Positions 1-8,800 of a DNA stretch of 64,000 bases are shown here, in pieces. The number at the start of each line of letters is the position of its first letter. The first letter of the stretch is position 1. The DNA lies in contig JAMLIC010000009.1 in NCBI GenBank assembly GCA_023954375.1, forward strand, positions 124,001-188,000. Direction: 5' to 3'. The translations under genes and the position numbers were made by a program. The notes beneath the pieces were generated by a model, which did not search any database, had not been told where the DNA came from, and was given only the letters and a program-made list of their open reading frames with translations. The stretch comes from Planctomycetota bacterium (GTDB lineage Bacteria; Planctomycetota; J058).

Positions 1-2
1 TC

Positions 3-437
3 CTCAACCCGAAGGGGATCAACTGCATCCGTGACTTCTCGCGCCGTGGCCGCGGCATCCGCGTCTGGGGCGCCCGCACCATCTCGAGCGACGCGTCGTG
101 GCGTTACATCAACGTCCGCCGCCTGTTCATCATGGTCGAGGAGTCGATCGACATCGGCATGCAGTGGGCGGTCTTCGAGCCGAACGACCACCGGCTGTGG
201 AAGAAGATCACCCGCGACGTGTCGGCCTTCCTGTACCGCGTCTGGCGGTCGGGCGCGCTCTTCGGCCAGACGCCGGAGCAGGCCTTCTACGTCAAGTGCG
301 ACGCGGAGACCAACCCGGTCGAGACGATCGACGCGGGCCAGGTCATCACCGAGATCGGCATCTGCCCCGTGAAGCCGGCGGAGTTCGTCATCTTCCGCAT
401 CGGCCAGTGGCAGTCGGGCTCGGACATCGCGGAGTAA
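3..437 (+). CDS. CIS/phage tail sheath protein, C-terminal part (gene enters from upstream)
   Basis: The frame is open from the first bases of the window and ends at TAA, giving 144 residues. The C-terminal sheath domain is recognisable: WGARTISSDASW, the helix RRLFIMVEESID, then an AFYVKCD strand and the terminal EFVIFRIGQW segment. The second sheath at 2531-4303 has the same motifs in the same order, so these are paralogues. In contractile injection systems the sheath surrounds the inner tube, and its C-terminal domain faces the tube and interlocks with neighbouring subunits. The N-terminus lies outside the window. The gene is followed by a strong hairpin and then two tube genes. Confidence 0.9.
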   Translation, partial: LNPKGINCIRDFSRRGRGIRVWGARTISSDASWRYINVRRLFIMVEESIDIGMQWAVFEPNDHRLWKKITRDVSAFLYRVWRSGALFGQTPEQAFYVKCDAETNPVETIDAGQVITEIGICPVKPAEFVIFRIGQWQSGSDIAE

Positions 438-448
438 ACAACCAGAGA

Positions 449-481
449 GGGGACCGGGGCCCGCCGTGGGCCCCGGTCCCC
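449..481 (+). terminator. GC-rich hairpin after first sheath gene
   Basis: A perfect 14-bp inverted repeat (GGGGACCGGGGCCC / GGGCCCCGGTCCCC) with loop GCCGT begins 11 bases after the sheath stop. There is no T tract. It could terminate or attenuate transcription between sheath and tube genes, or protect the 3' end of the sheath mRNA. Confidence 0.6.
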
Positions 482-548
482 GACCGACTCACGGATTGAA
501 CGAGCGGGACGGGGCTGATCCCGGCGGGACGACGAGGAGGCGAGGCCC

Positions 549-989
549 ATGGGCAACGAATCTAGGAAGAAGGCGTTCGTCAACCAGTTCGACGTGGACC
601 TGTGTGAGGACATCACCAAGGTCTCGGCGATCACCCTGCGCTTCGCCAAGTGCGTGGCGACCGACTCGGGGGACTGGAAGTACAAGACCTACCAGCCGGG
701 CCAGCCGGAGTACGGCAACATCACGTTCGAGGGCGTCTGCCACAAGGACACCTTCAACAAGATCCAGAGCTGGGTGAAGGACTGCTACAACGGTCAGGGG
801 AACGTGGCCCGCAAGGACATCACGATCAACCTGCGTACCCACCAGCAGGAGGGCGCGATCCGCACCTTCCACCTGCACGACGCGTTCCCGGAGGCGTTCA
901 ACTACGTCGACGTGGCCGCGGAGGGCAACGCGGGCGTGAACATGCGCTGGACCCTCGAGGTCCGCACCCACCGCATCAAGATGGCCTAA
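549..989 (+). CDS. CIS tail tube protein (T4 gp19-like), copy 1
   Basis: 146 aa starting at ATG after the Shine-Dalgarno GACGAGGAGGCG. The size and pattern are those of the gp19-like tube family: an N-terminal strand with LCEDITKVSAITLRFAKC, a central helix FNKIQSWVKDCYNGQG, and a C-terminal strand MRWTLEVRTHRIKM. Tube subunits stack as hexameric rings inside the sheath. It is followed after 21 bases by a second tube gene, consistent with co-transcription. It is diverged from the tubes at 1011 and 4347, so the three are probably not interchangeable; which is the major inner tube cannot be told from sequence. Confidence 0.82.
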   Translation: MGNESRKKAFVNQFDVDLCEDITKVSAITLRFAKCVATDSGDWKYKTYQPGQPEYGNITFEGVCHKDTFNKIQSWVKDCYNGQGNVARKDITINLRTHQQEGAIRTFHLHDAFPEAFNYVDVAAEGNAGVNMRWTLEVRTHRIKMA

Positions 990-1010
990 GGCTGAGCGAG
1001 GAGACGAACC

Positions 1011-1478
1011 ATGGCTGACAGGCGCCCAGACCAGTACATCAAGAACTACGGCTTCAAGGTCGAGTTCAAGCCGGGTCCGCCGCCCGACGCGACCCACGGC
1101 AAGTGGAAGACCTTCCGCGGCGGCGGCCTCCGGCTGCACTCGCAGGCGGCCTCCCGCGGCACGGACGCGATCAAGGAGTACACGCTCGGCACGTGCGAGT
1201 GGGAGAACATCGTCCTCACCGGCCAGGTCACGGCCGAGCGCAAGGACATGCTCCAGTGGTTCCAGGACATGGTGGAGAAGGGCGGCGAGGCCGACTGCTT
1301 CCGCAGCGTCACGCTGACCTGGCTCAACCGTGACGGCGGCGACGGCCGCTCGATCACCTGGAACGAGTGCTTCCTCTGCGGCTACTCGCTCACCCCGCTC
1401 GACGGCGAGGCCGACGACGAGGAGTGCATCGAGACGGTCGAGATCTGCGTCGGCTACAGCGAGGACTTCTTCAACTAG
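1011..1478 (+). CDS. CIS tail tube protein (gp19-like), copy 2
   Basis: 155 aa from ATG preceded by GAGGAGACGAACC. It shows the tube-family layout: an N-terminal KNYGFKVEFK strand, a central ENIVLTGQVTAERKDMLQWF stretch leading into a helix, and a C-terminal ECIETVEICVGYSEDFFN strand. An ADCFRSVTLTW segment replaces the usual RK-rich hairpin. It sits directly behind tube copy 1. Systems with several tube paralogues often use one for the shaft and others as tube initiators on the baseplate (known for Afp/PVC). The role here is inferred. Confidence 0.78.
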   Translation: MADRRPDQYIKNYGFKVEFKPGPPPDATHGKWKTFRGGGLRLHSQAASRGTDAIKEYTLGTCEWENIVLTGQVTAERKDMLQWFQDMVEKGGEADCFRSVTLTWLNRDGGDGRSITWNECFLCGYSLTPLDGEADDEECIETVEICVGYSEDFFN

Positions 1479-1499
1479 GCCTCCGGGCTCTTCGCTCCC

Positions 1500-1592
1500 G
1501 GTGACCCCGGCGGTCACCACCATCGTCCACCCCACCGCCCGCGCGGGACGCGCGGGCGGTCGGCGCACCGCCCGCGCGAGAGCGCGGGCGGT
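1500..1592. terminator. Array of three hairpins between tube 2 and the assembly-protein gene
   Basis: Three consecutive inverted repeats lie in the 230-base gap. The first is GGTGACC/GGTCACC at 1500-1518. The second has 12-bp arms beginning ACCGCCCGCGCG at 1534-1560. The third is a near copy with 11-bp arms and loop GAGA at 1567-1592. The last two are a tandem duplication of the same stem-loop. They probably lower read-through from the abundant sheath/tube genes to the downstream assembly genes. No T tract is present. Confidence 0.55.
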
Positions 1593-1708
1593 CGGCGTGT
1601 GGCCCCCCCACGCGCCGTCTCCCCGCGCCTCCCCGCGCCAGACGGCGTCGGGTATCCTCTCGCGCCGGCGGGACGCGCCGTAGCAACCACCCCACACTGG
1701 CGGAGCGC

Positions 1709-2083
1709 ATGGCACTGCAGACCGAGTTCGAGTTCACCCTGCCGCGGGGCTTCGTGGACAAGGACGGCAACGTCCACAAGAAGGGCGTGATGCGCCTGGC
1801 GACGGCCAAGGACGAGATCGCCCCGCTGACCGACTTCCGCGTGCAGAAGAACCGCGCCTACCTGGTGATCATCCTGCTCGCGCGGGTGATCGCGAAGCTG
1901 GGCACGCTGAGCGGCGACGCGATCACGACGGACGTGATCGAGGGCCTGTACTCGGCCGACCTCTCCTACCTCCAGGAGTTCTACCGGCGCATCAACGAGG
2001 ACGGCTCGGCGCTGGTCAAGACCGCCTGCCCGCACTGCGAGCAGGAGTTCGACTTCGACCTGGGCTCCTTGGGGGGGGCATAG
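1709..2083 (+). CDS. Putative tail assembly (chaperone-type) protein of the CIS
   Basis: 124 aa, ATG start. Small, mixed charge, with an N-terminal strand (LQTEFEFTLPRGFVDKDGNVH), a basic central region, and a C-terminal helix followed by CPHCEQEFDFDLG, a single CxxC knuckle. Proteins of this size and shape lie in this place in many CIS loci, just before a DUF6760 frame, and are usually annotated as phage tail assembly proteins. The last codons lie in a run of eight G before TAG (2081-2083). The next frame (DUF6760) has no ordinary start codon and is reached by a -1 shift in that run, as in the G/GT pair of lambda. The chaperone role is inferred from position. Confidence 0.6.
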   Translation: MALQTEFEFTLPRGFVDKDGNVHKKGVMRLATAKDEIAPLTDFRVQKNRAYLVIILLARVIAKLGTLSGDAITTDVIEGLYSADLSYLQEFYRRINEDGSALVKTACPHCEQEFDFDLGSLGGA

Positions 2084-2352
2084 CGTGCTACCCCGAGGAC
2101 CGACTGTACCAGGAGTCCGCGTACCTCGCGTACCACTTCCACTGGTCCAGGGATGAGATCCTCGACCTGACCCACCGCGAGCGCCACAGGTGGGTCGAGG
2201 AGATCTCGAAGATCAACAAGAAGATCAACCGCTCGGCGGGGTCGAGCAGCGTCACGTCGTCGGCGCCGGTGAGCAGCCGGCAGTTCCAGATCGGGGCGCC
2301 CTCGGGCCCGATCATGGGCTTCGACCTGACGCAGCCGGACGACGACGACTAG
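2080..2352 (+). CDS. DUF6760-type CIS protein, no canonical start codon
   Basis: The frame reads CYPEDRLYQESAYLAYHFHW, then DEILDLTHRERHRWVEEISKINKK, a pattern I recognise from DUF6760 proteins of CIS loci, and ends at TAG 2350-2352. About 88 residues are clearly coding. No ATG, GTG or TTG exists in frame upstream of the conserved part; only ATA at 2080 is available. Either ATA is used, the G8 run has a length error, or the product is made as a -1 frameshift extension of the upstream 124-aa protein. The C-terminal half is Ser-rich and ends QPDDDD. Function unknown; its conserved place suggests a role in tail assembly. Confidence 0.65.
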   Translation: MACYPEDRLYQESAYLAYHFHWSRDEILDLTHRERHRWVEEISKINKKINRSAGSSSVTSSAPVSSRQFQIGAPSGPIMGFDLTQPDDDD

Positions 2353-2368
2353 CGCCAGAGTCAAGACC

Positions 2369-2445
2369 GGTCACGGAGGACACGGAGGAGAACGAAGGAC
2401 ACAGAGGCTCTGTGACCTCCGTTCTCCGCCGTGTCCTTCGTGGCC
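2369..2445. repeat. 77-nt near-perfect palindrome between DUF6760 gene and second sheath
   Basis: Left arm 2369-2398 (begins GGTCACGGAGGACACGGAGG) and right arm 2416-2445 pair over 26 of 30 positions. The centre, CACAGAG/CTCTGTG, continues the symmetry. The GGACACGGAGG wording is unlike the surrounding codon-biased sequence and looks like a dispersed palindromic repeat. It lies just after the DUF6760 stop and before the promoter-like TAGAAT at 2486-2491. Confidence 0.7.
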
Positions 2446-2530
2446 GGGGTCTGCCGAGACGTGGAAGTCTCCCGTCCGCCCGTGCTAGAATTCGCTCCCG
2501 TCGGCAACCCTTTCGCTGCGCCGGGGATAC

Positions 2531-4303
2531 GTGGACTACCGCACGCCGGACCTGTACTTCGAGAAGCAGACCACCGGCCTGCCGGTCCGCAACCGGCGGC
2601 TGGAGAAGGCGCGGATCGACGTCACCGCCTTCCTGGGGTTCACGGTGCGCGGGCCGGTCAACCGGCCGGTGCGCATCACCTCGTGGAAGAGCTTCGAGGC
2701 GATCTTCGGCGGCCACACGAACGACTACTACCTGCCGCAGGCGGTCTTCGGCTTCTTCGCCAACGGCGGCCGCGAGGCGGTGATCATCCGCGTGGCGCGC
2801 GCGTCGGGCGACGCGGCCGCGCAGCCGGCGCGGGTCGTGATGAAGGACCTCTACGGGCGCAACACGCTCAAGGTGGTCGCGCGCGAGCCGGGGCAGTGGG
2901 GCAACCGGGTCAAGGTGCGGCTCTCGGCCGCGTCGAAGCCGCCGCGCACGCTGCTCAAGTCGACCCTCGCCAAGGGGGCCACCGAGGCGCACGTCGACCT
3001 GATCCGCGGCTTCGAGCCCGGGGCGGTCGTGCGCATCTCCGAGGGGCCGCGCCAGGAGTACGTGCGCCTCGAGCGCGTGGAGCGCAAGAAGCTCGTGTGG
3101 TCCGCGCGCGAGGGCCTGCGCGGCGACTACACCGACCTGTCGCTGGCGACGATCGAGGCGGTCGAGGTCCAGCTCACCGTCCAGAGCCCCTTCGGCTTCG
3201 AGGTCCACGACAACCTCGTCTACGACCCGCGCCACCCGCGCGCGCTGGTGAAGGTCGTCAACGAGCGCTCGACGACGGTGCGCCTCGAGGACCTCGCCTC
3301 GCGCACGCCCGCGCCCTTCAACATCCCGCAGGCCGACGTCGACGAGACGCTCGCCGGCGGGACCGACGGCGTCGGGCAGGCCACGCCCGCCGACTTCATC
3401 GGGCGCGACGACGGCCTCGGCAACCGCAGCGGGCTCCTGGCGCTCGAGGACCACGAGGACGTGGGCCTGATCTGCGCCCCCGACCTGCAGGCCGGCCTCG
3501 AGAAGGGCGAGTTCAAGAACGACGCCGACGTCGAGGCGGTCCAGCAGGCCGTGGTCGACTTCTGCGAGCGCCACAAGACGGCCGTCGCCCTCCTCGACGT
3601 GCCGCGCGGCTACGACGTCGACCAGGCGCTCGACTGGCGGGCGCGCTTCGACTCGAAGTACGCGGCGCTCTACTACCCCTGGCTGCGCGTCCAGGACGCC
3701 GGCGGCCGGCCCGGCGCCACGCGCCTGGTGCCGCCGTGCGGCCACGTCGCCGGCCTGACCTCGCAGGTCGACCAGGAGCAGGGGGTGCACCGCGCCGCGG
3801 CCAACCTGGTCCTCAACCACGTGATCGGCCTCGAGCGCGAGCTGACCAAGGACCAGACCGACGTGCTCGCCCCGGAGGGCGTCAACTGCTTCCGCGCGTT
3901 CCGCGGGCGCGGGATCCGCCCCTGGGGCGCGCGGACGGTCTCGTCGAACACCTCGTGGCAGCACCTGAGCGTGCGCCGCCTGTTCATCATGGTCGAGCGG
4001 TCGATCGCCGAGGGCTGCGAGTGGGCCGTGTTCGAGACCAACGGCTGGGACCTGTGGAAGGCCGTCGAGCGGCAGATCTCGACCTTCCTCTACCAGTGCT
4101 GGCGCGAGGGCATGCTCGTGGGCCAGGTGCCCGAGCAGGCCTTCTACGTGCGCTGCGACGAGCAGCTCAACCCGGCGGAGGTCCGCGAGGCCGGCGAGTT
4201 CTACTGCGAGATCGGCCTGGCGGCGGTGCGCCCGGCCGAGTTCCTGGTGTTCCGCATCGGGCAGCAGACCAAGGACATCATCACCGAGGAGCCGGTCTCC
4301 TGA
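2531..4303 (+). CDS. CIS/phage tail sheath protein, second complete copy
   Basis: 590 aa from GTG. The N-terminus DYRTPDLYFEK is typical of sheath proteins, followed by a TAFLGFTVRGPVNRPVRITSW segment and GGHTNDYYLPQAVFGFFANG, both sheath signatures. The middle (roughly residues 90-280) is a beta-rich variable domain. The C-terminal domain (roughly 430-585) repeats the motifs of the first sheath: RGIRPWGARTVSS, RRLFIMVERSI, EQAFYVRCD, EFLVFRIGQQ. It is followed by its own tube gene 43 bases on. Two sheath paralogues in one locus is typical of many environmental CIS, where the pair may form mixed or alternate sheaths. Confidence 0.92.
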   Translation: MDYRTPDLYFEKQTTGLPVRNRRLEKARIDVTAFLGFTVRGPVNRPVRITSWKSFEAIFGGHTNDYYLPQAVFGFFANGGREAVIIRVARASGDAAAQPARVVMKDLYGRNTLKVVAREPGQWGNRVKVRLSAASKPPRTLLKSTLAKGATEAHVDLIRGFEPGAVVRISEGPRQEYVRLERVERKKLVWSAREGLRGDYTDLSLATIEAVEVQLTVQSPFGFEVHDNLVYDPRHPRALVKVVNERSTTVRLEDLASRTPAPFNIPQADVDETLAGGTDGVGQATPADFIGRDDGLGNRSGLLALEDHEDVGLICAPDLQAGLEKGEFKNDADVEAVQQAVVDFCERHKTAVALLDVPRGYDVDQALDWRARFDSKYAALYYPWLRVQDAGGRPGATRLVPPCGHVAGLTSQVDQEQGVHRAAANLVLNHVIGLERELTKDQTDVLAPEGVNCFRAFRGRGIRPWGARTVSSNTSWQHLSVRRLFIMVERSIAEGCEWAVFETNGWDLWKAVERQISTFLYQCWREGMLVGQVPEQAFYVRCDEQLNPAEVREAGEFYCEIGLAAVRPAEFLVFRIGQQTKDIITEEPVS

Positions 4304-4346
4304 GGCGCGGGCCCGGCGGCGGGGCCCGGAGGGCGAGGAGGGCGCG

Positions 4347-4784
4347 GTGTCGATCGCGAACGACAAGTACAGCCAGATCTATCGCTTCAAGGTCACGATC
4401 GACGAGATCGAGGCCGGCGACTTCAAGGAGGCCTCCGGCCTCACGGTCCAGCGCGAGGTGGTCGAGTACCACGAGGGCGGCGAGAACACGCGCCACCACA
4501 AGCTCGTAGGGCCGACCCGCTACTCGAACATCGTCCTGCGGCGCGGGACCTCGGCGTCGACCGACCTCTTCGACTGGGTGAAGAGCGCGGTCGACGGGGT
4601 GGTCCAGCGCAAGAACGGGTCGATCATCGCCCTGACGCGCGCGGGCGACCCGCTCTGCCGCTGGGACTTCAAGAACGCCTGGCCGTGCCGCTACGAGGGG
4701 CCGAACTTCGTGGGCGGCGAGACCGAGCAAGCGATCGAGGTCATCGAGCTGGCCCATGACGGCTTCGAGATGAAGAACGGCTAG
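4347..4784 (+). CDS. CIS tail tube protein (gp19-like), copy 3
   Basis: 145 aa from GTG. Contains the classical tube signature: YRFKVTIDEIEAGDFKEASGL, the acidic-to-EGGEN turn with the HKLVGPTRYSNIVLRRG strand, then LFDWVKSAVDG and RK-NG hairpin, and C-terminal AIEVIELAHDGFEM. Of the three tubes it is closest to the canonical T4 gp19/Afp tube pattern. It is directly downstream of the second sheath, so these two are likely the partners forming the main contractile unit. It ends 6 bases before the coiled-coil gene. Confidence 0.87.
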   Translation: MSIANDKYSQIYRFKVTIDEIEAGDFKEASGLTVQREVVEYHEGGENTRHHKLVGPTRYSNIVLRRGTSASTDLFDWVKSAVDGVVQRKNGSIIALTRAGDPLCRWDFKNAWPCRYEGPNFVGGETEQAIEVIELAHDGFEMKNG

Positions 4785-4790
4785 CGGCAG

Positions 4791-5750
4791 GTGGCCGACG
4801 TCCAGGGGCTGGTGAAGAAGCTCGAGCGCGCCGACGCGCGCCGTCAGGACGTGCGGGCGCGGCTGGTGTGCGACGAGGTGCCGGCGCACGAGCGCGGGTC
4901 GCTCGACGCCGAGCTCATGGGGCTCGACCACACGATCGAGCACTACGCCAAGCTCATCAACCAGAGCATCGCGGAGGCGGCGCGGCGGGGGCGGAGCCCC
5001 GGCAAGGTCACGGTCGGCCACGTGGTCGACATGGAGCTGAAGCAGTTCCTCGACCAGGTGAAGCACACCTGCGACAAGCTGCTGAAGCTCAACGGCAAGG
5101 CGCCGCGCCACGGCTCGCCCGAGGCGCTCGCCGTCACGCGCGACCGGCAGCAGGCGGAGCGGCTCAAGCGCGACGTGAAGGACCGGCTGCGCGAGTGCGA
5201 CGCGGAGACGCGCAAGACGGCGAAGGCGCGGACCGACGTCGAGCGCGAGCGGGCGCGCATCGAGCGGGAGAAGGCCAAGGTCACCGAGCAGCGCGACCGC
5301 ACGAAGCAGCAGCAGGAGAAGGTCGACGCCGACGTCGCCGCCGCCGAGAAGCGGCGGGCGCAGCTGACGCGGGCGCGCGAGGCCGCCGAGCGCGAGAAGA
5401 AGGCGGCCGGGGCCCAGCTCAGGGCCAGCCGCGACGCGCGGCGCCGGGGGCAGCTCGAGCAGCGCGCGCAGAAGCTCGGGGTCGGGATCAAGGACCACGC
5501 GCGGCGGCTGGAGCACGAGGGGCGCGTGCTGGAGCGGCTCCGGTCGCAGCGCGACGCGCTCGAGCGCGAGCGCAAGCACCTCGACAAGGCGCTGGCGCGG
5601 CTCGACGAGGACCTCGAGCGCCTGGGCGAGGAGGACGAGCGCCTGGCGGAGCGGCGCGAGCAGCTCGACGAGGCCCGGGAGGTCCAGGAGGACCGCCTGG
5701 GCGAGCTCGCGAAGGCGGAGGGCGCGCTGCGGAGGGCGGCCGGCCGCTGA
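4791..5750 (+). CDS. Long coiled-coil protein of the CIS locus, function unknown
   Basis: 319 aa from GTG, 6 bases after the tube stop. From about residue 120 to the end it is nearly continuous Arg/Glu/Lys/Ala heptads (for example VERERARIEREKAKVTEQ), predicting one long helical coiled coil. The N-terminal 110 residues (VQGLVKKLERADARRQD, LGLDHTIEHYAKLINQS) are also helical with fewer charges. No cysteine motif, signal peptide or membrane segment. Coiled-coil proteins in CIS may act as tape measure, sheath-tube linker or assembly scaffold; none is shown here. The codon bias matches its neighbours. Confidence 0.7.
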   Translation: MADVQGLVKKLERADARRQDVRARLVCDEVPAHERGSLDAELMGLDHTIEHYAKLINQSIAEAARRGRSPGKVTVGHVVDMELKQFLDQVKHTCDKLLKLNGKAPRHGSPEALAVTRDRQQAERLKRDVKDRLRECDAETRKTAKARTDVERERARIEREKAKVTEQRDRTKQQQEKVDADVAAAEKRRAQLTRAREAAEREKKAAGAQLRASRDARRRGQLEQRAQKLGVGIKDHARRLEHEGRVLERLRSQRDALERERKHLDKALARLDEDLERLGEEDERLAERREQLDEAREVQEDRLGELAKAEGALRRAAGR

Positions 5751-5864
5751 GGCCGGGCAGAACCTCTATCTCAGCGGCGAGTTAGGCAGTGCCGGCGGCG
5801 GGCCGCGCCACGTTGTACGATCCGGGGTTCGGGCGGCGGTCGCCGCGGGGACGGGAGGCCCGGC

Positions 5865-8800
5865 ATGTCGAAGGGCTGGTCGGAGCGGGTCGAGGAGGCG
5901 CGGGGGCGCCTCGCGGGGCTGCGCGCGCGCGCCGCCGGGCCCGAGCGGCACGCGGAGGAGGTCGCCGTCGCGGCGTCCTTCGTGGCGCTCGCGCGCGAGG
6001 CGGCGGGGCTCGACGAGGACGTCCCGGTCCGCTTCGACGCCTCGATCTCCGGCGCGCACTACGACGCGCACGGGGCGCTCCGCGTCGGGCCGCTGGCGCT
6101 CGACCCGGCCCGGCCGCGCCTGCGCGGCGTGGTGGCGCGGACCGGCCCGGCGGGCGAGGTCGAGCCGGTCGCGCTCGGCGCCGACCTGTCCGCCTGGGCG
6201 GTGGCCATCGAGCGCGGGACGTTCGAGCCGCGCGAGGGGCGCGTGCTCGTCGACGCGGCGCGCCGGCTGATCGAGCGGCTGCCCGTGCGGCCCGACGCGC
6301 AGGCGCTCGGCGCCCTGGCCGCGCTCGCCGCCGCCGAGCGCGCGCTCCCGTCGGGCGCCCTGCGGGGCGAGCTGCGCCACGTCGTGCGCGCGGCGGTCAC
6401 CGACCGCCTCGTGGTGCTCGACGCGCAGGGCCAGGGCCCGCTCGCGGCGCGCCTGGCGCTGGCGATCGCGATCACCTTCGACGGCAGCGGCCTCCTCGTC
6501 CCCGGGGCGCTCGAGAGGCAGGTGGCCGCCCTGCTCGGCGAGGAGCCGCCGCCCCCGCCCATGACGGCCGACGACCTCGCCGGCGCCGAGGTCGCGCGCC
6601 TCGAGGAGGCGCTGGGCGAGGTCGTGCGCGAGGTGATCGGCGGCGACCCCGCGGCCGCGGCCGCCGCCGCCGCGCGGCTCGCGGAGGCGAGCGCGGCGGC
6701 CGAGGGCGCCACCCCGGCCATGGCCCGCGCGGTCCTGCGGCTGGGCTTCGCGCGCGCCGCGGGGCAGGTGCGCGACCCGGCCGGTCTGCGCCGCCTGGCC
6801 GAGGGCTTCCGGCCCGTGCTGGGGAGCGACGCCCTGCGCGGCGCGGCCCTGCCCGAGGTGCTCCGCGCCTGGGCCGAGGCGAAGGACGCGCCGGCCGAGC
6901 GGACGGGCGACCCCGTCGTCGACACGCTGGCCGAGCGCCTCTTCCGCCGCGGCGACGCGTTCGAGGCGGCCGCGCCGCTGGCGCGCCGCCCCTCGCTCGC
7001 GGCGGCCCTGCGCCTCGGCGTCGAGCGCCGGCTGACCCGCTTCAGCATCGGCTCGCGCGCGCTGGACAGCGCCCTGCGCCTCGGCCTGTTCGCCGAGGAC
7101 CGCCTCACGCGCTTCGACCGCCGCTTCCGCGCGTTCGAGGCGCTGCTCTCCGTGTCGGAGCAGGCCGGGACCCTGGGCCTGTTCTCGGAGTTCGAGGCGT
7201 TCGCCGAGCTGGACATCGCCGGGGTGGGGTCGCTCGTCCTCCCGACGGTCCCGCCGGTCGGCGGCGATGGCGCCAGCCTCGCGGGGGGCGGCGGCTTCGA
7301 CCTGGGCGGCGGCATGTTCGGCGGCCTGGGGGGCATGGGCGGCTTCGGCGGCTTCGGCGGCCTGGGCGGCGAGGGGCTGCCGAAGCTCGACGGGAAGGCG
7401 CTCGCGGCCATGGCCGCGGCGATGGGCGGGGCGATGGGCGGGCAGGGCGGCGGCCTGGGTGGCGGCGGCCTGGCCCGGCTCATGGGCGGCAAGCTCTCGC
7501 CGCAGATGCTCCAGGCGATCGCCCGCCTGGCCGGCAGGGGGACGGGCGCGCTGGCGGCCCTCCTCGGGGGCGGCGGCGCGGCGAGCCTCCTTCGCCAGGG
7601 CGGCGCCTTGCGGGCGCTCGCCGCGCTGGGCGGCCTGGGCGGCGGAGGCGGCCTGCGGCTCGGGGGCGGCGGCGGCGCGCTGCGGCTCGGGTCCCTGGGC
7701 GCGATGCGCGGCGCCGGGCACCTGGCCCTCGGCCTCTCGGGCGGGTTCAGCGCGGGGTTCAGCGCGGCGTTCGCGTCGCCGGGCGGCCTGCGCGGCGCCC
7801 TCCTCCTGCCGTCGCTCGTGCGGCAGTCGATGTCGCTCCCGCGCGGCGGATCGACGTCGTTCGGCGCGCTGTTCGGCGGCTCGTCGCTGCGCGGCCTGAC
7901 CCCGCTCGGCGGGGCGGCGTCCAGCGGCTTCCGCCTGGGGAGCCAGGGGATCGCCTTCGGCGGCGGAGCGTCCGGCGCCTCGCTGCCGTCGTTCTCTCCG
8001 TCCCCGTCGCTCCGCCTGGGCGGCGGGCTACCGGCGAGCGGCCTGCGGCTCGGTGGGGTCGGGGGCGGGGTCGGGGCGTCGAGCCACGGCCTCGGCGCCA
8101 TGCCCTCCTTCTCGATGCCCTCGATCGGCGGGCGCGGGTTCGGCGGCTCGTTCGGGCGCGCCCCCGGGTGGTACGGCCTGCCCACGCGCGGTCCGCTGCA
8201 CGACTTCGCCCTCGACGGCTTCGGTCGCCCGCGCCTGAGCGTGGCGGGGACGGGCGGGGCGTGGTCCGGCGGCGGGTCGTCCTTCGCAACGGGGGGCCTC
8301 GGCGGCCCCGCCTGGCTGAAGGGGCTCCCGGGCGGTCTGAGCTACCGGCCGCTCCCCGGCGGCCTGGTGGGGGCCTCGCGCGGCGCGCCGGTGGCGTTCG
8401 CGGGCGGCGCCTTCCGCCCGGTGGGGTCGGGCTCCGGCCTCCCGAGCGGCTTCCTCGGCCTCCCGAGCGGGTCGGGTCTGGCTGGGTTCCGCGGCCTCTC
8501 CGTCCTCGGCGGCGCGGGCCGCTTCGCCTTCCCGGGGGCGCGCTTCGCCTTCGCCGGGGTCGGCGCGCCCGGCGGCTTCGCCTCCCCGGGCGGACCGTCC
8601 GGCGGCGGCTTCTCGCTCCCCGGCGGCTTCTCGCTCCCCGGCGGCTTCTCGCTCCCCGGCGGCTTCTCGCTCCCCGGCGGCGCTTCGTTCCGCGGCGGCG
8701 CTTCGTTCCCGGGCGGCTCCTCGCTCCCCGGCGGCGCTACGTTCCCGCGCGGCTTCTCGCTCCCCGGCGGCGCTTCGTTCCCCGGCGGCTTCTCGCTCCC

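Noticed and set aside
5789..7721. Long frames in other phases and on the minus strand across the giant repeat gene
   Set aside because: They are Arg/Ala-rich shadows; the frame starting at ATG 5865 has the Shine-Dalgarno, a sensible globular start and the regular FSLPGG repeats.
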